DNA of 64,000 bases from Clitoria ternatea. Taxonomy: Eukaryota; Streptophyta; Magnoliopsida; Fabales; Fabaceae. Both the position numbers and the translations under genes were made by a program. This document shows positions 55,392 through 64,000 of this stretch, in pieces (positions within the stretch are counted from its first letter, which is position 1; every line of letters starts with the position of its first letter). Location: positions 44,602,501-44,666,500 of the forward strand of contig CM075671.1 of assembly GCA_037962975.1 (NCBI GenBank). The letters run 5' to 3'. The notes beneath the pieces are model-generated. The model had not been told where the DNA came from. It did not search any database and worked only from the letters and a program-made list of their open reading frames with translations.

Positions 55392-57047
55392 TGGTACCCA
55401 TTTTATGTTGGGTCCTTGTAGGTTAGTTTGTGAAAATGTTCCTTTGGGAACCCACACCTTTCTTAACACCTTTGGTCCTAGTTTTCTAACTCTACACTTA
55501 TAAGCACTATGTCCTTTGGAACCACAATGATTGCATTTCATAAAAGGTGAGGGGGATTTGCTTGAAGGTACAAAGAAATTTTTATAGTGTTTTTCCATTT
55601 TGTGATTGCTATGTTCTTGGTCATATCCCAAACCGGTTTTACTAAACATGCATTTTTGTTGCCCAAGTAGGATATTCAAATTATCTCTTCCATTAGTAAA
55701 CTTTTCTAATGTCCTATTTAGGTCTACAACCTTGGTTTCTAGCATATCACATTTCTTTACAAACTCACAAGGTTTGGTCCTAGAGCATGCTTGAATATTA
55801 GCTAATTCTTCTTTTAAACCATCATTTTCTTTACAAACTTCCATAAGATGCATCTCTAGAGTATTACTAGTTTTTCTAGACAACTTAAGTCTATTAGAAA
55901 CTTTTATGAATTTTTCATACAAATGTTCAAGAGCATCAAGTAATTCTTCCTTATCTAAGTTATGAAAGTTTACCTCATCTTCTTCATCTAGGTGATTGGC
56001 CATGAGACAAAAATTTGCTTCTTCATTCTTGGATTCGTCCGAACTACTCACCTCATTTTCATCCCATGCTATGTATGCTCTCCTTTTTCCTTTTTGATCC
56101 TTGTGTTTCTTTTTGAGATTTGGACAATCCACTTTGAAATGTCCTTCCTTTCCACATTCAAAACAAGTTGGTGAAATAGAATTTTCTTTAGGTATAGATT
56201 TCTTACCTTGTGATTTGAAGTGCCTTTGAAAGCGTTTGTTCTTCATGAGCTTTCCAAACCTTCTTACAAATAGGCTTAACTCTTCATCTTCGTCAAGATC
56301 ACTCTCGATTTCATCTTCAACTATTGAAGTAGCTTTGAGAGCTAGTCCTTTCTTTTTGGAGACTTTCTCTTCTTCTTCCGCCATCTTCAATTCTTTTAGC
56401 TCTTGTTCTTGTTCTTGCAACTTACCAAATAGTGTAGCAAGAGACATTTCATTGATAGTAGGCGATTGTTTGATGGCCGTGACTAATGGTTGCCATTCCC
56501 TATTAAGACTTTTCAAGACTTTGTGAATAAGCTCTTTATTAGTATAAGTCTTTCCAAGTGTAATGAGTTGATTTATAATGAGTGTAAAACGTTTTTGTAT
56601 ATCAACAATTGATTCATTGGAATTTAGCCTAAAGCACTCATATTGACTAGTTAATGTACTAATCTTAGAGTCTTTAACATCATTGGTACCTTCATGGGTT
56701 ACTTGTAAAGTATCCCACATCTCTTTAGCCGTTTCACATGTTATTACTCTAAAGAATTCATCGGGACCTAAGGCCGAAGTAATAAGATTTTTTGCCTTAT
56801 AACCATATTGCACTTTCTTTTCTTCTTCACTAGACCAAATGTCCATAGGCTTTTCAACTTGTTTATTATCCACAATATGCATAGGTATAAAGGGACCATT
56901 TTCAATAGCATTCCACACTCTTAAATCTATTGATTGTACAAAAATTTTCATTCTTGCTTTCCAAAAAGCATAACCCTCACCATTAAAAGCGGGAGGTCGG
57001 TTTGTAGCACCACCCTCGGGAAACATGTTATATGAGGTTGAGGCCAT
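55377..57047 (-). CDS. gag: Sirevirus Gag, two zinc knuckles
   Basis: The start is chosen at MASTSYNMFPEGG (57047), because the longer open frame to 57113 runs through the primer site and LTR. 556 residues from there. N-terminal DUF4219/UBN2-type capsid: PPAFNGEGYAFWKARMKIFV near 18-38, then the GLAL..acidic linker. First zinc knuckle CFECGKEGHFKVDC at 295-308, charged coiled-coil-like stretch about 355-470, second knuckle CNHCGSKGHSAYKC at 505-518. Large Gag with a long C-terminal coiled region is usual in Sireviruses. Packages RNA and forms the particle. Frame intact. Confidence 0.93.
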   Translation of the reverse strand: MASTSYNMFPEGGATNRPPAFNGEGYAFWKARMKIFVQSIDLRVWNAIENGPFIPMHIVDNKQVEKPMDIWSSEEEKKVQYGYKAKNLITSALGPDEFFRVITCETAKEMWDTLQVTHEGTNDVKDSKISTLTSQYECFRLNSNESIVDIQKRFTLIINQLITLGKTYTNKELIHKVLKSLNREWQPLVTAIKQSPTINEMSLATLFGKLQEQEQELKELKMAEEEEKVSKKKGLALKATSIVEDEIESDLDEDEELSLFVRRFGKLMKNKRFQRHFKSQGKKSIPKENSISPTCFECGKEGHFKVDCPNLKKKHKDQKGKRRAYIAWDENEVSSSDESKNEEANFCLMANHLDEEDEVNFHNLDKEELLDALEHLYEKFIKVSNRLKLSRKTSNTLEMHLMEVCKENDGLKEELANIQACSRTKPCEFVKKCDMLETKVVDLNRTLEKFTNGRDNLNILLGQQKCMFSKTGLGYDQEHSNHKMEKHYKNFFVPSSKSPSPFMKCNHCGSKGHSAYKCRVRKLGPKVLRKVWVPKGTFSQTNLQGPNIKWVPSSLT

Positions 57048-57089
57048 TTGTTCTCTTGAAGCCGTTAAGCTTGATTTACCAAGAGTCAA

Positions 57090-57101
57090 GCTCTGATACC
57101 A
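57090..57101 (-). other. Sirevirus primer binding site (tRNA-iMet)
   Basis: Complement TGGTATCAGAGC, two bases after the 5' LTR end AACA. Defines strand and LTR boundary. Confidence 0.95.
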
Positions 57102-57977
57102 CTTGTTAACCAAGTGGCCTCAATTACTCAAGAGGGGGGTGAATTGAGTATTAAAAATTTTCTTTGGAATGCTCTTGAAATTGATTCTTTTGGTTGCTAT
57201 GTTTATTTAGGATAATAAACTAGATTGTAAGTAACAACAAATAATACACAAGACAAACTAATAACAACTTAAAGAGTTTAAGAGAGTGAATCAAATAAGT
57301 TACAAAGCAATTTATGGAACCTTAGAAAGATTGATTCAAGATTGTTGCTTAAGTCCAAGTTCAACAAAGCTATTCAAAAAAGGTTTTCAACTTAATATAT
57401 CATGCACTTAGTCCAATTAATGAAGCAATGAATTAAGCAAACAAGTTAAGTGCACAATTTAAAAGAGTTTAGGGAAGAGAGATTTGCAAACCGATGTATA
57501 CGAGTTCCACCATGCCGGTGTACGTCTCGCCTCTAAGCAACCCACTTAGAGGATTTCCACTATTGCAGATTAGAGATACACTTTGAGCAATTGCAACTTC
57601 CTAGTGTCCCACACTCAAGAATCCAATCCTCACAAGTACAAGGGCACCCTACCCAATCTCTCAATCTCACAATTACAAGGTTGAAACCCAACCCAAAATT
57701 TGTATGAAGTTTGATGTTTAAGTGTACAAGGAAACTCTCTTACTAGAGTGGATTTACAATTCAAAGCTTTCACAAGATAGTAACTCTCAAAGAGAGGATA
57801 TGCAAGTTAAGTACACAAATATAATTTCTCCAAAAAATTAACTCTCAAAAATAATCTCAAGAAATATGCCAATCAAGAATAAAGAGAGTAAGTAGAAGAG
57901 CAAGAGAATGGAGGGGGAAGAAAGCAAATGGAAATGCTTCAAATGCTTGGTGTGTTTTGCTTCTTCAATTTCCTCTC

Positions 57978-57985
57978 TATTTATA
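57978..57985 (-). promoter_or_regulatory. TATA box, Sirevirus 5' LTR
   Basis: Same GGCTATAAATAGAG as in the 3' LTR, 7257 bp away. This is the copy that would drive genomic RNA. Confidence 0.78.
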
Positions 57986-58156
57986 GCCTCCAGCAACATG
58001 GAATTTGCACTTAAAATATTCCAATGGATCCATGAATCATGTAATGGAGCTTGTCTTTGTCTGCTTAGTGGTCCATTATTCATGAAGCGCGATCTTGAGT
58101 TTTCCACTGTGCAATTCCAGCTTGTAACGCATGTTTAACAATCATTTGAACTAAAT

Positions 58157-58403
58157 GAATCAATTCATTTCATAAAAGAATCGATTCTTTTAGTGTTATT
58201 TATGCAATCTTGGACACTGCCAGACGTATGAATCGATTCAAGAAGGGAGGGAATCGATTCATGTACTTTGAATTGCATATTTTGGACCTCTGCAGCCGTG
58301 TGAATCGATTCACACATGGGTTGAATCGATTCAACCCTGAAGCAATCACATTTTGGGCACTGGAAACCGTATGAATCGATTCATACTTACCTTGAATCGA
58401 TTC
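58157..58403. repeat. Palindrome doublet array, 5' LTR copy
   Basis: GAATCGATTC at 58178, 58230, 58251, 58302, 58323, 58373 and 58394 plus the imperfect copy at 58157; same 21-bp pairing as at 50900-51146. No base differs between the two arrays. Confidence 0.93.
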
Positions 58404-58653
58404 ATGCACCTGATACTTGAATTTTAGTACATTTTTCACCCCTTTTTGGAACCCTTTTGCATATACTTTGGTTCCTTTGATTCTTAGGCATTTTGATGAT
58501 CAATTTTCACCTGTTTTAAACCTTTATAAATGCCTTGAACATGTGTCCTTGATTATTCATCAAACTTAAGCATCAACCATTTTAGATTCCACATCAAACA
58601 TAATTAATGCTTGATAACATCCTTGATATTTCTCCATTTGTTGTGTCATTATC

Positions 58654-60240
58654 TTGAAGCTTTGCAACAAAAGCCTTTTTTTCTTTTGTCAAGTTGATCA
58701 AGACTTTCTCCTGGCTGGAAAGGTAATCATCCAAATAACGACCCATCGAGGACACTCGGAGACTAAACATTTTCATGTCTCAGTAGACAGCCATAGGGAT
58801 AATGTCCATATACCTTGCCTCGTCTTCCTCAAACATCAAGGCTCGATCGATAAATTTTAGGATGGGAAAACGAGCACCCACAAGGAGCGCGTCGGGTTCC
58901 TATTGAAACAGACTTTGATTTATAAACTACTCCCATTACCCAAGAATGCTGTCATAGTCAGCCCAGACAAGGGCTGCCACTCACTCAGCTGTCATCCACT
59001 CCCGAGGGATCAATAAAATGTCTAGAGAGTTATAGCTTTCTGTAACTTGGACCATAGGAGTCATTGGTGGGGGAAGCCCATAGGTAGACCCTGCATTGTC
59101 CAAAGAAGATACCCACTGAAGTCGTTTCCTCTTGGAAGCCCAATCAAGGGTCTCAAAATTTGGAGTGAAGGAACAAAGAGGAATTATAGTTACGATCATG
59201 ATGAAGGAGTAAGGTGGAGGAACTGTCACAAGAATGAAGGCGAGAGGGTTAACAGTTAAGGTCAGAGAGGGGGTCATAGGAGCTTCCCCATAGTAGGCCT
59301 ACCTTTCTGATAGGTCTTATTCAAATCCTAGGTGGACATCTTGCGTAGGGCCATGTCACTTGAAAGTAAATAGAAAGGTTCAGTACAATAAACCAAGTAA
59401 AAAAAATGATAAAACACTATACTTACTAATCCAAAAGTCTAAAGTACAGGGGTCAATGGAGAAGGAGATCAGCGTCTGGGAACTAAATTAATACCCCACA
59501 TCCTTAGCGAGGAAATGCACGTCATCACACTTAACATGAGATAGGTCTTCCCAATTAATTTGATACTAAACGGGAGCTCGAGTCCAGTATAGTGGAAAGG
59601 AAGGGCACTCGTCTGGATAATGTAAAAAATCCTCCCCCACCATGTTTGGACTTACTTGGATTTTGAAGAAGGACCCCTTGAACCCTTTGTACGATTGGTC
59701 GAACGCCTCTATCAGGTGACATCCAGGCACTCCGCTCAGGGACACCTATCCCACAGGAACCCTGGCTTTAAAAATCTTGGCTTGAAAAAATAGAAAAAGA
59801 CGGGAACTAAGGGGACCCGCCCAAAGTACTAACACAAGATTTTGAAAGCTTTTACGAAAGCCTATCCATTCGGATGAAGCTAGGTTAGGGTGACATTCAA
59901 AGTGTTAAGAACCCCCTCTTTCAAAGTTAGAGAGGGGAATAAATAAGTGGAGCCGGGAGAAGAAGGTTTCGTACATATAAGTGTAGTCCAACTCTTTAAG
60001 GTCGGTTCGGTAGGACAAACCTTTTCCTCCGAGGAGTAACTAAGGCACTCCACATTGGAGGCTAGCGTAGAGTGGTTGAAGGACCCCTCTTGCCATAGTT
60101 TGGCAATGGCACTATTATCACTAATAAATGAAGGAAAGGAAATAACTTCCTCCTTGACCCAAGAAAAAGTGTTCAAAGAGGAGGTTATTTTTTGGAAAAA
60201 AAAGAGAGGAAGAAGTAGAGAGAGGGGGACAGCAAAAGAG
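58654..60240 (-). pseudogene. Gypsy B antisense ORF (aORF), cut by the Sirevirus
   Basis: Minus-strand reading from about 60240: KEEVISFPSFISDNSAIAKL, GSTYLFPSLTLKEGVLNTLN (to 59883); then WIGFRKSFQNLVLVLWAGPL, RLFLFFQAKIFKARVPVG and GFKGSFFKIQVSPNMVG with FPLYWTRAPV (about 59580-59880), a pattern seen in plant retrotransposon-associated proteins (K-FKD-FFKV...F.-W). A proline-rich part follows (58984-59277), then MGRYLDDYLSSQEKVLINLT with a coiled coil running into the insertion at 58653. Several stops. Function unknown. Confidence 0.65.
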
Positions 60241-60925
60241 CATGACTAAAAACCACACACAACCTAACAACAACCAGCAGCAGTAGAGAAGAAAGAAGAT
60301 GGGAAACTAACCTCTAGAAACAAGAATGAATAATGGACAAAACTTTAGAGATGAGACTTGAAGGAGAGTTGGTGTAGAAAATAGAAAACGTAAGGAGTCA
60401 AGAGAAGTCACAACGATAAAGGTAGAAAATGAAGGGAGTATGGCTATAAATACAAAGAAAAATGTAACTAACAGGCAGAAGATCCAATGATCGGGAACAA
60501 TCTCACCCACTTTACAGCCACAATGCCACGATGGCCCTTTGAATGATAATTATTTTTAACACGTGGCAAAGAAACCTCCTACTTTTTGAAATAAAACGCC
60601 TGAATTCAAAGGACTCATTTAAGGGCCTAGGGATACAAAACACCTTATCATTACAAAAAAGCTAGCCTAAACATCACGTGGGGAAGTGGAATGATGGCTA
60701 TCCTCTAGTTCACACGTTATTCCCCTATGAAACCCCTCATGTCTCACTCGATTCAAGATCTTCCTCAGAACAAGATCTCACTTAGAACACAATCCCACTC
60801 AGGAGTCATTGTTCAAAAAAGGGTCTAAAAAGGGTATTCAGTAGCGACCAATCTATGATTATTCCAACTAGACATCTAGTCACTCGACTCGGCTCTACGC
60901 CTAAAGCTTGTGATTGAGGGGCTCC
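60241..60925 (+). other. Gypsy B 3' untranslated region
   Basis: No domain. ATTGAGGGGCTCC at 60913-60925 next to the 3' LTR start is the likely polypurine tract. Confidence 0.45.
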
Positions 60926-61185
60926 TGTCCCCCTAGATCGGGAGGGGCCCATTGAATCCCTTTATTCTTGGAGAACATAATGAAGATCATGAATTCCTAT
61001 GATCACGGCAGGATACAGTTTGCTCCTGGCCAATTAGGCCTGGGCTGGAAGGCCCCTCTCTTTACCCTTTAATCATTATATAAGTATAACCTTACAGATT
61101 CTTTGTAAGTCAAGTGACATTTTTCAAGCAATAAGCCTGGTTAGCCCTTTCAACCACTCTTTGCTTTTTCCTCTATCATTCGACA
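60926..61185 (+). mobile_element. Gypsy B 3' LTR
   Basis: 260 bp, starts TGTCCCCCTAGATC, ends CATTCGACA. Aligns with 45480-45744 over the central 200 bp; diverged at the ends, so the insertion is old. Confidence 0.72.
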
Positions 61186-61382
61186 GTGAACTTTTTTCTT
61201 TTTTCTGATTCTTGAGGAATAAGGACGTCTCCCTGAGGAAGTGACACCTGTTTGGCCTTCAGGAGGAAGGGAGTGACATGGTTCTCTTGATCAGGGTTGG
61301 TATCCATCCCACCTATAATATCCCAGATGTTGAAGAAAAGTCTAGAAAATGTCAAATCATTTTAACCATAACTCATGAGATT
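61186..61382 (-). pseudogene. Gypsy C antisense-ORF scrap
   Basis: TGTTTGGCCTTCAGGAGGAA...GGGAGTGAC (61250-61278) matches GTGTTTGGCCTTCCAGAGTT...GGGGTGAC at 9684-9713 in the gypsy A antisense ORF; the surrounding words also correspond. It lies outside the gypsy B LTR, so it belongs to another Tat element into which gypsy B and the next block inserted. Confidence 0.55.
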
Positions 61383-62048
61383 TGTTGATAACTAACATTA
61401 GGAATTCTAACTTAAATGAAGACATTTGTTATCACTTGATGTGGGTATTTATGTATTTCAAGAAAAGGCCTAAGCTACAAAAGAAAGGGGGAGCCTACGC
61501 ATAAAAAGCTTATGCATCAAAAGTTTGAATAGCTTAGTCGTAACATAGACTCTACATTCCAAGACAAAAGGAAGAATCAAAAGTCTGGCATTGTGCTTCA
61601 AAAAGTAACTCTCTCATCAGAGTAACTCACTAGACCCAGACTCGAACAACATCACTTCAAGCTTCAGAAAACATGAAAGCATCAAACTATGTCATCTCCC
61701 TTCAAACCTTTAAAAGTGGTCTGATACATGAAGCATCAACAGTCATAAGTTATCTCTATCGAAACACAAGAAAAGACTCTTAAAAGTAAGATCGACTAAA
61801 CATTGAGGTTTTTAATCTAGTCTGAAAAGTAACTAAGTTTCACCTCTATCTTGTACATTCAGAGATTCTCTGAATCTAAGCTTTCCTTCTTGGTGAAACT
61901 AGAGCTACGTCTACTCCACCTACAATAGACTATAACAGACTCAGATTAGTCGAGACATACAGCAAGCATCAAGAACATGGAAGAGTCATCTCCTCTAAGT
62001 GACCTACTTTAATCAGACTTTACCCTCACAATCTGTCAAGATAAAAGC

Positions 62049-62544
62049 TGTAACGCCCTAACCGCTTTTCAGGAATGAACGACTCTCCCCACAAACCAAC
62101 ACGATACCTTTCAGTGTGTTTTTGTCCTCACACACACACTTCTCGGGAACTTCCCAGGAGGTCACCCATCCCAGAATTACTCCAAGTTAAGCAGCTTAAC
62201 TTTAGAGTCCTTAAGTGATAGGCCACTGAAAAGGCTAATGCATTTGTTGGTCTAAGTAGTACGAATTCATTCCTTTAAACTATCCTCGAGTGTATAGTTC
62301 CATACCCATACAGTCTTTGGATCCCTCTCATTCTGGTATGTATTCAATTTGTTCATGTGTCCCTCCAACTGGAAGCCTGCCAGGAGCCGCAGCTTGTCCG
62401 TGCCTATGCACCGGCGATCACTCCCTACCTTTAACAGTGCCCGAGATGCCACATTCCCCGCTGAAAGCCTGCCAGGAGCCGCTCCTTGTCCGTGCCAATG
62501 CACCGACGATCACTCCCTGCCCTCAACAGTGATAGGATGTCACA
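62049..62544 (-). mobile_element. Cassandra 3' LTR
   Basis: TGTAACGCCC ... GGATGTCACA. Contains the 5S-like domain 62150-62200 and an internal 92-bp tandem duplication (AAGCCTGCCAGGAGCC at 62373 and 62465). Confidence 0.92.
62150..62200 (-). ncRNA. 5S rRNA-like domain in Cassandra 3' LTR
   Basis: The complement has the 5S pol III promoter words AAGTTAAGC-type (decayed, GTTAAGCTGC), GGATGGGTGACCTCCTGGGA intact. Not a ribosomal gene: only the 3' half of 5S is represented and it lies in an LTR. It may drive pol III transcription. Confidence 0.8.
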
Positions 62545-62601
62545 TGCCCACCAGCTTCCACCTGGTTTGTCCCCGAACCATACTGTACTAGGAGAGGCTA
62601 G

Positions 62602-62613
62602 GCTCTGATACCA
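62602..62613 (-). other. Cassandra primer binding site (tRNA-iMet)
   Basis: Complement TGGTATCAGAGC, one base from the 5' LTR. Confidence 0.93.
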
Positions 62614-62614
62614 G

Positions 62615-63099
62615 AGTAACGCCCTGACCATTTTTCAGGAATGAACGACTCTCCCTACAAACCAACACGATGCCTTTCAGTGTGTTTTTGTCTTCACACA
62701 CATACTTCCCAGGAGGTCACCCATCCCAGAATTACTCTAAGTTAAGCACGCTTAACTTTGGAGTCTTTAAGTGATAGGCCACCGAAAAGGCTAATACATT
62801 TGTTGGTATAGGTAGTACGAATTCATTCCTTTAAACTATCCTCGACTATATAGTCCAATACCTATACAGTCTTTGGATCTCTCTTATTCTGGTATGTATT
62901 GGTTCGTTCATATGTCCCTCCCACTGGAAGCCTGCCAGCAACCGTAGCTTGTCCGTGCCTATGCACCGACGATCACTCCTCGCCCTCAACAGTGCCCGGG
63001 ATGTCACATTCCCCGTTAGAAGCCTGCCAGGAGCCGCTCCTTGTCCATGCCAATTTACCGACGATCACTCCCCACCCTCAACAGCGATGGGATGTCACA
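62615..63099 (-). mobile_element. Cassandra 5' LTR
   Basis: AGTAACGCCC (inner end, first T mutated) ... GGATGTCACA. 5S-like domain 62704-62757 and the same 92-bp internal duplication (62928 and 63020). Confidence 0.92.
62704..62757 (-). ncRNA. 5S rRNA-like domain in Cassandra 5' LTR
   Basis: The complement carries GTTAAGCGTGCTTAACTT and GGATGGGTGACCTCCTGGGA. Better kept than the 3' LTR copy, with the GCGTGC of real 5S sequence. Confidence 0.82.
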
Positions 63100-63879
63100 A
63101 AAGCTGCTCCAGACCCTCTTCAAAATTGTATAAGAAGAACTGGAATATCTCTTGAAGATTTGAGTCTCATCATTAACACTTCACGATTCACTAGACCTCA
63201 ATCTAGCTTCAGATGTTACCTTTGAATGGATTAAGTCTGGACCTATATATGATGACTCAACAAATTACCTTTTCGTCTCAACAATTTTTTTTATCATAAC
63301 AAGAAAGCTACCCAAGCAAGACAAATCTTGAGCTGATCTTAGAGCATCCATCTTTCACCAACTTTCTAAGATGTAAGAATTCCTTTAATCAAGGAATATC
63401 TTGTTTGGTGAAAAGTGTACAATCTCTATTTGTCTTCATCACAAAAGCTCTCCATTCCATACAAAATGTGCAGAACGTCTCTCTGATAATTCAGAAGAAA
63501 AATTACTTTCTCATGCATTTTAAGCGTTCATCCAACGGATCTATCTCCAAGAAACAAGTATTTATATGTTGGACAATCTCTAGGCAAAATGTAAAGAGAA
63601 TATATACAATGTAAGAATAAGAGAGTTACATAAGGATATATGTGTGTGTAATAGACATAGATGTCTCTCAAGAAAAGAAAAGAGATCACAAAAGAAGAAT
63701 TGAGAGACTTGTAGAAAAATATAGAAGAAGAAAAGAAAAAAAGAGAGAGCTTGTGAGACTGAATCAAAAAAGAAAGATGGGCAGGTATCACAAAATCTGA
63801 AGAACACACATGCCCAAATGTTTATGTATCAATATTTTCAATCTTTAGAAAACACCAGTCTAAGTGAGCTATTGGGAAA

Positions 63880-64000
63880 CACTTTGCCCTGAAGAGACTT
63901 TGGAAAGAATACTTGGGTTCGAGCCAGGAGTGGTTCATGAAAGAATACTTGGGTCTTCCCCAGGAGTAGGTGCTTGTAAAAGAATACTCGGAAGCATGGG
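63880..64000 (+). repeat. AAGAATACTTGGG / AGGAGT array, block C copy 2
   Basis: Three units visible before the window ends; same array as 12775-12970. Confidence 0.65.

Larger units (their letters stand above)
49847..58653 (-). mobile_element. Young Sirevirus-type Ty1/copia retrotransposon, near-intact
   Basis: 8807 bp on the minus strand. LTRs align without indels at an offset of 7257 bp. Primer site (tRNA-iMet) at 57090-57101, gag 55377-57047, pol 52317-55370, multiple polypurine tracts at 51424-51734. Pol domain order (protease, integrase, RT, RNase H) is copia. Long LTRs, a large Gag with two zinc knuckles, several polypurine tracts and palindrome-rich U3 are traits known for Sireviruses (SIRE lineage). 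No envelope-like ORF. The 5' LTR lacks its first 26 bp and no target duplication remains (AGTCG left, TTGAA right), so the outer right end was deleted after insertion. Confidence 0.95.
57104..58653 (-). mobile_element. Sirevirus 5' LTR, first 26 bp missing
   Basis: 1550 bp aligned with 49847-51396 with three C/T differences and no gaps. The sequence stops matching at 58653, while the 3' LTR goes on for 26 bp to its TG end, so the outer tip is deleted. TATA box and palindrome doublets (58157-58403) are present, so promoter elements remain. Confidence 0.95.
45480..61185 (+). mobile_element. Gypsy B: decayed Tat-type Ty3/gypsy retrotransposon
   Basis: LTRs at 45480-45744 (265 bp) and 60926-61185 (260 bp) enclose a gag remnant, protease, RT, RNase H, aRH, integrase, a 68-bp tandem array and an antisense ORF: the same layout as gypsy A but a different subfamily. 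Primer site TGGCGCCCACC follows the 5' LTR. All frames are broken. The Sirevirus element 49847-58653 is nested in its antisense ORF. No matching 5-bp duplication (GTTTT left, GTGAA right), so an end may be rearranged. Confidence 0.82.
62049..63099 (-). mobile_element. Cassandra retrotransposon, complete, TSD AAAGC
   Basis: Two LTRs (496 and 485 bp) with 5S-rRNA-like domains enclose 70 bp with the tRNA-iMet primer site; no coding capacity, as known for Cassandra TRIMs. Exact AAAGC at 62044-62048 and 63100-63104; removal rejoins ATAAAAGC-TGCTCCAG, as in copy 1 of block C (AGAAGCTGCTACA). The minus-strand direction follows from the primer site. The LTRs differ at many positions, so not recent. 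Confidence 0.95.
61383..64000 (+). mobile_element. LTR-like block C, copy 2, runs off the window
   Basis: Starts TGTTGATAACTAACATTAGG; matches copy 1 (11361-13253) at its start, at the AAAGGGGGAGC tract (61486-61497), at AAGCTGCTCCAGACC beside the Cassandra insertion, and at 63870-64000 (GGGAAACACT, AAGAATACTTGGGT, AGGAGT-GGTGCT). Interrupted by Cassandra 62049-63099. No coding frame. The right end is beyond the window. Confidence 0.65.

Noticed and set aside
62150..62757. 5S rRNA genes
   Set aside because: Only part of 5S is represented and it is embedded in LTRs with a primer site and target duplication; Cassandra explains it.

Overview
The window looks like plant nuclear DNA, probably from a dicot. 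A legume is possible, because the Ogre/Tat-type gypsy remnants, Sirevirus-type copia element and Cassandra copies resemble legume repeats, but this is inference. It is AT-rich and dominated by nested LTR retrotransposons. I found no host protein-coding gene, rRNA gene, tRNA gene or CRISPR array that I can support.

Left block (1-19255): a decayed Ty1/copia element (copia A, + strand) is split by a decayed Ty3/gypsy element of Tat type (gypsy A, 1070-14047, exact 5-bp target duplication AAAGC). Gypsy A was itself hit by a 1484-bp solo LTR (4416-5899, duplication GTCAT), a 322-bp TRIM with 105-bp LTRs (7614-7935) and a 1.9-kb LTR-like block (11361-13253). Gypsy A has lost its reverse transcriptase but keeps parts of gag, protease, two RNase H domains, integrase and an antisense ORF. 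A CACTA-like transposon end sits in the 3' LTR of copia A.

Middle block (19256-45479): AT-rich intergenic DNA with smaller insertions. These include two long solo-LTR-like elements (24486-26875 and 29437-32051; the second has duplication CAGGC and lies inside a hAT-like MITE), a Cassandra LTR fragment with a 5S-like domain (35761-35937), a minus-strand gypsy remnant (36840-38870), a 253-bp solo LTR (39536-39788, duplication TTAAC), two SINE-like promoter heads near 41 kb, an Ogre-like LTR/primer-site remnant (41740-42475) and several microsatellites.

Right block (45480-64000): a second decayed Tat-type gypsy element (gypsy B, + strand) is interrupted in its antisense ORF by the best-preserved element of the window, an 8.8-kb Sirevirus-type Ty1/copia retrotransposon on the minus strand (49847-58653). 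It has an initiator-Met tRNA primer site, six polypurine-like tracts, intact gag and pol, and LTRs differing at 3 of 1550 positions, so it is young. Beyond gypsy B lies a scrap of a third gypsy antisense ORF and a second copy of the 1.9-kb LTR-like block, which carries a complete Cassandra element (62049-63099, duplication AAAGC).

The observation I rate highest is an array of paired palindromes in the upstream half of the Sirevirus LTR: four doublets, each pair 21 bp apart, repeating about every 72 bp. The otherwise dissimilar solo LTR at 4416-5899 has the same geometry (five doublets about 20.5-22 bp apart) built from a different palindrome. Second is a 7-bp word, CCGAGTG, present 14 times on one strand within 1.16 kb of the solo LTR at 29437-32051.
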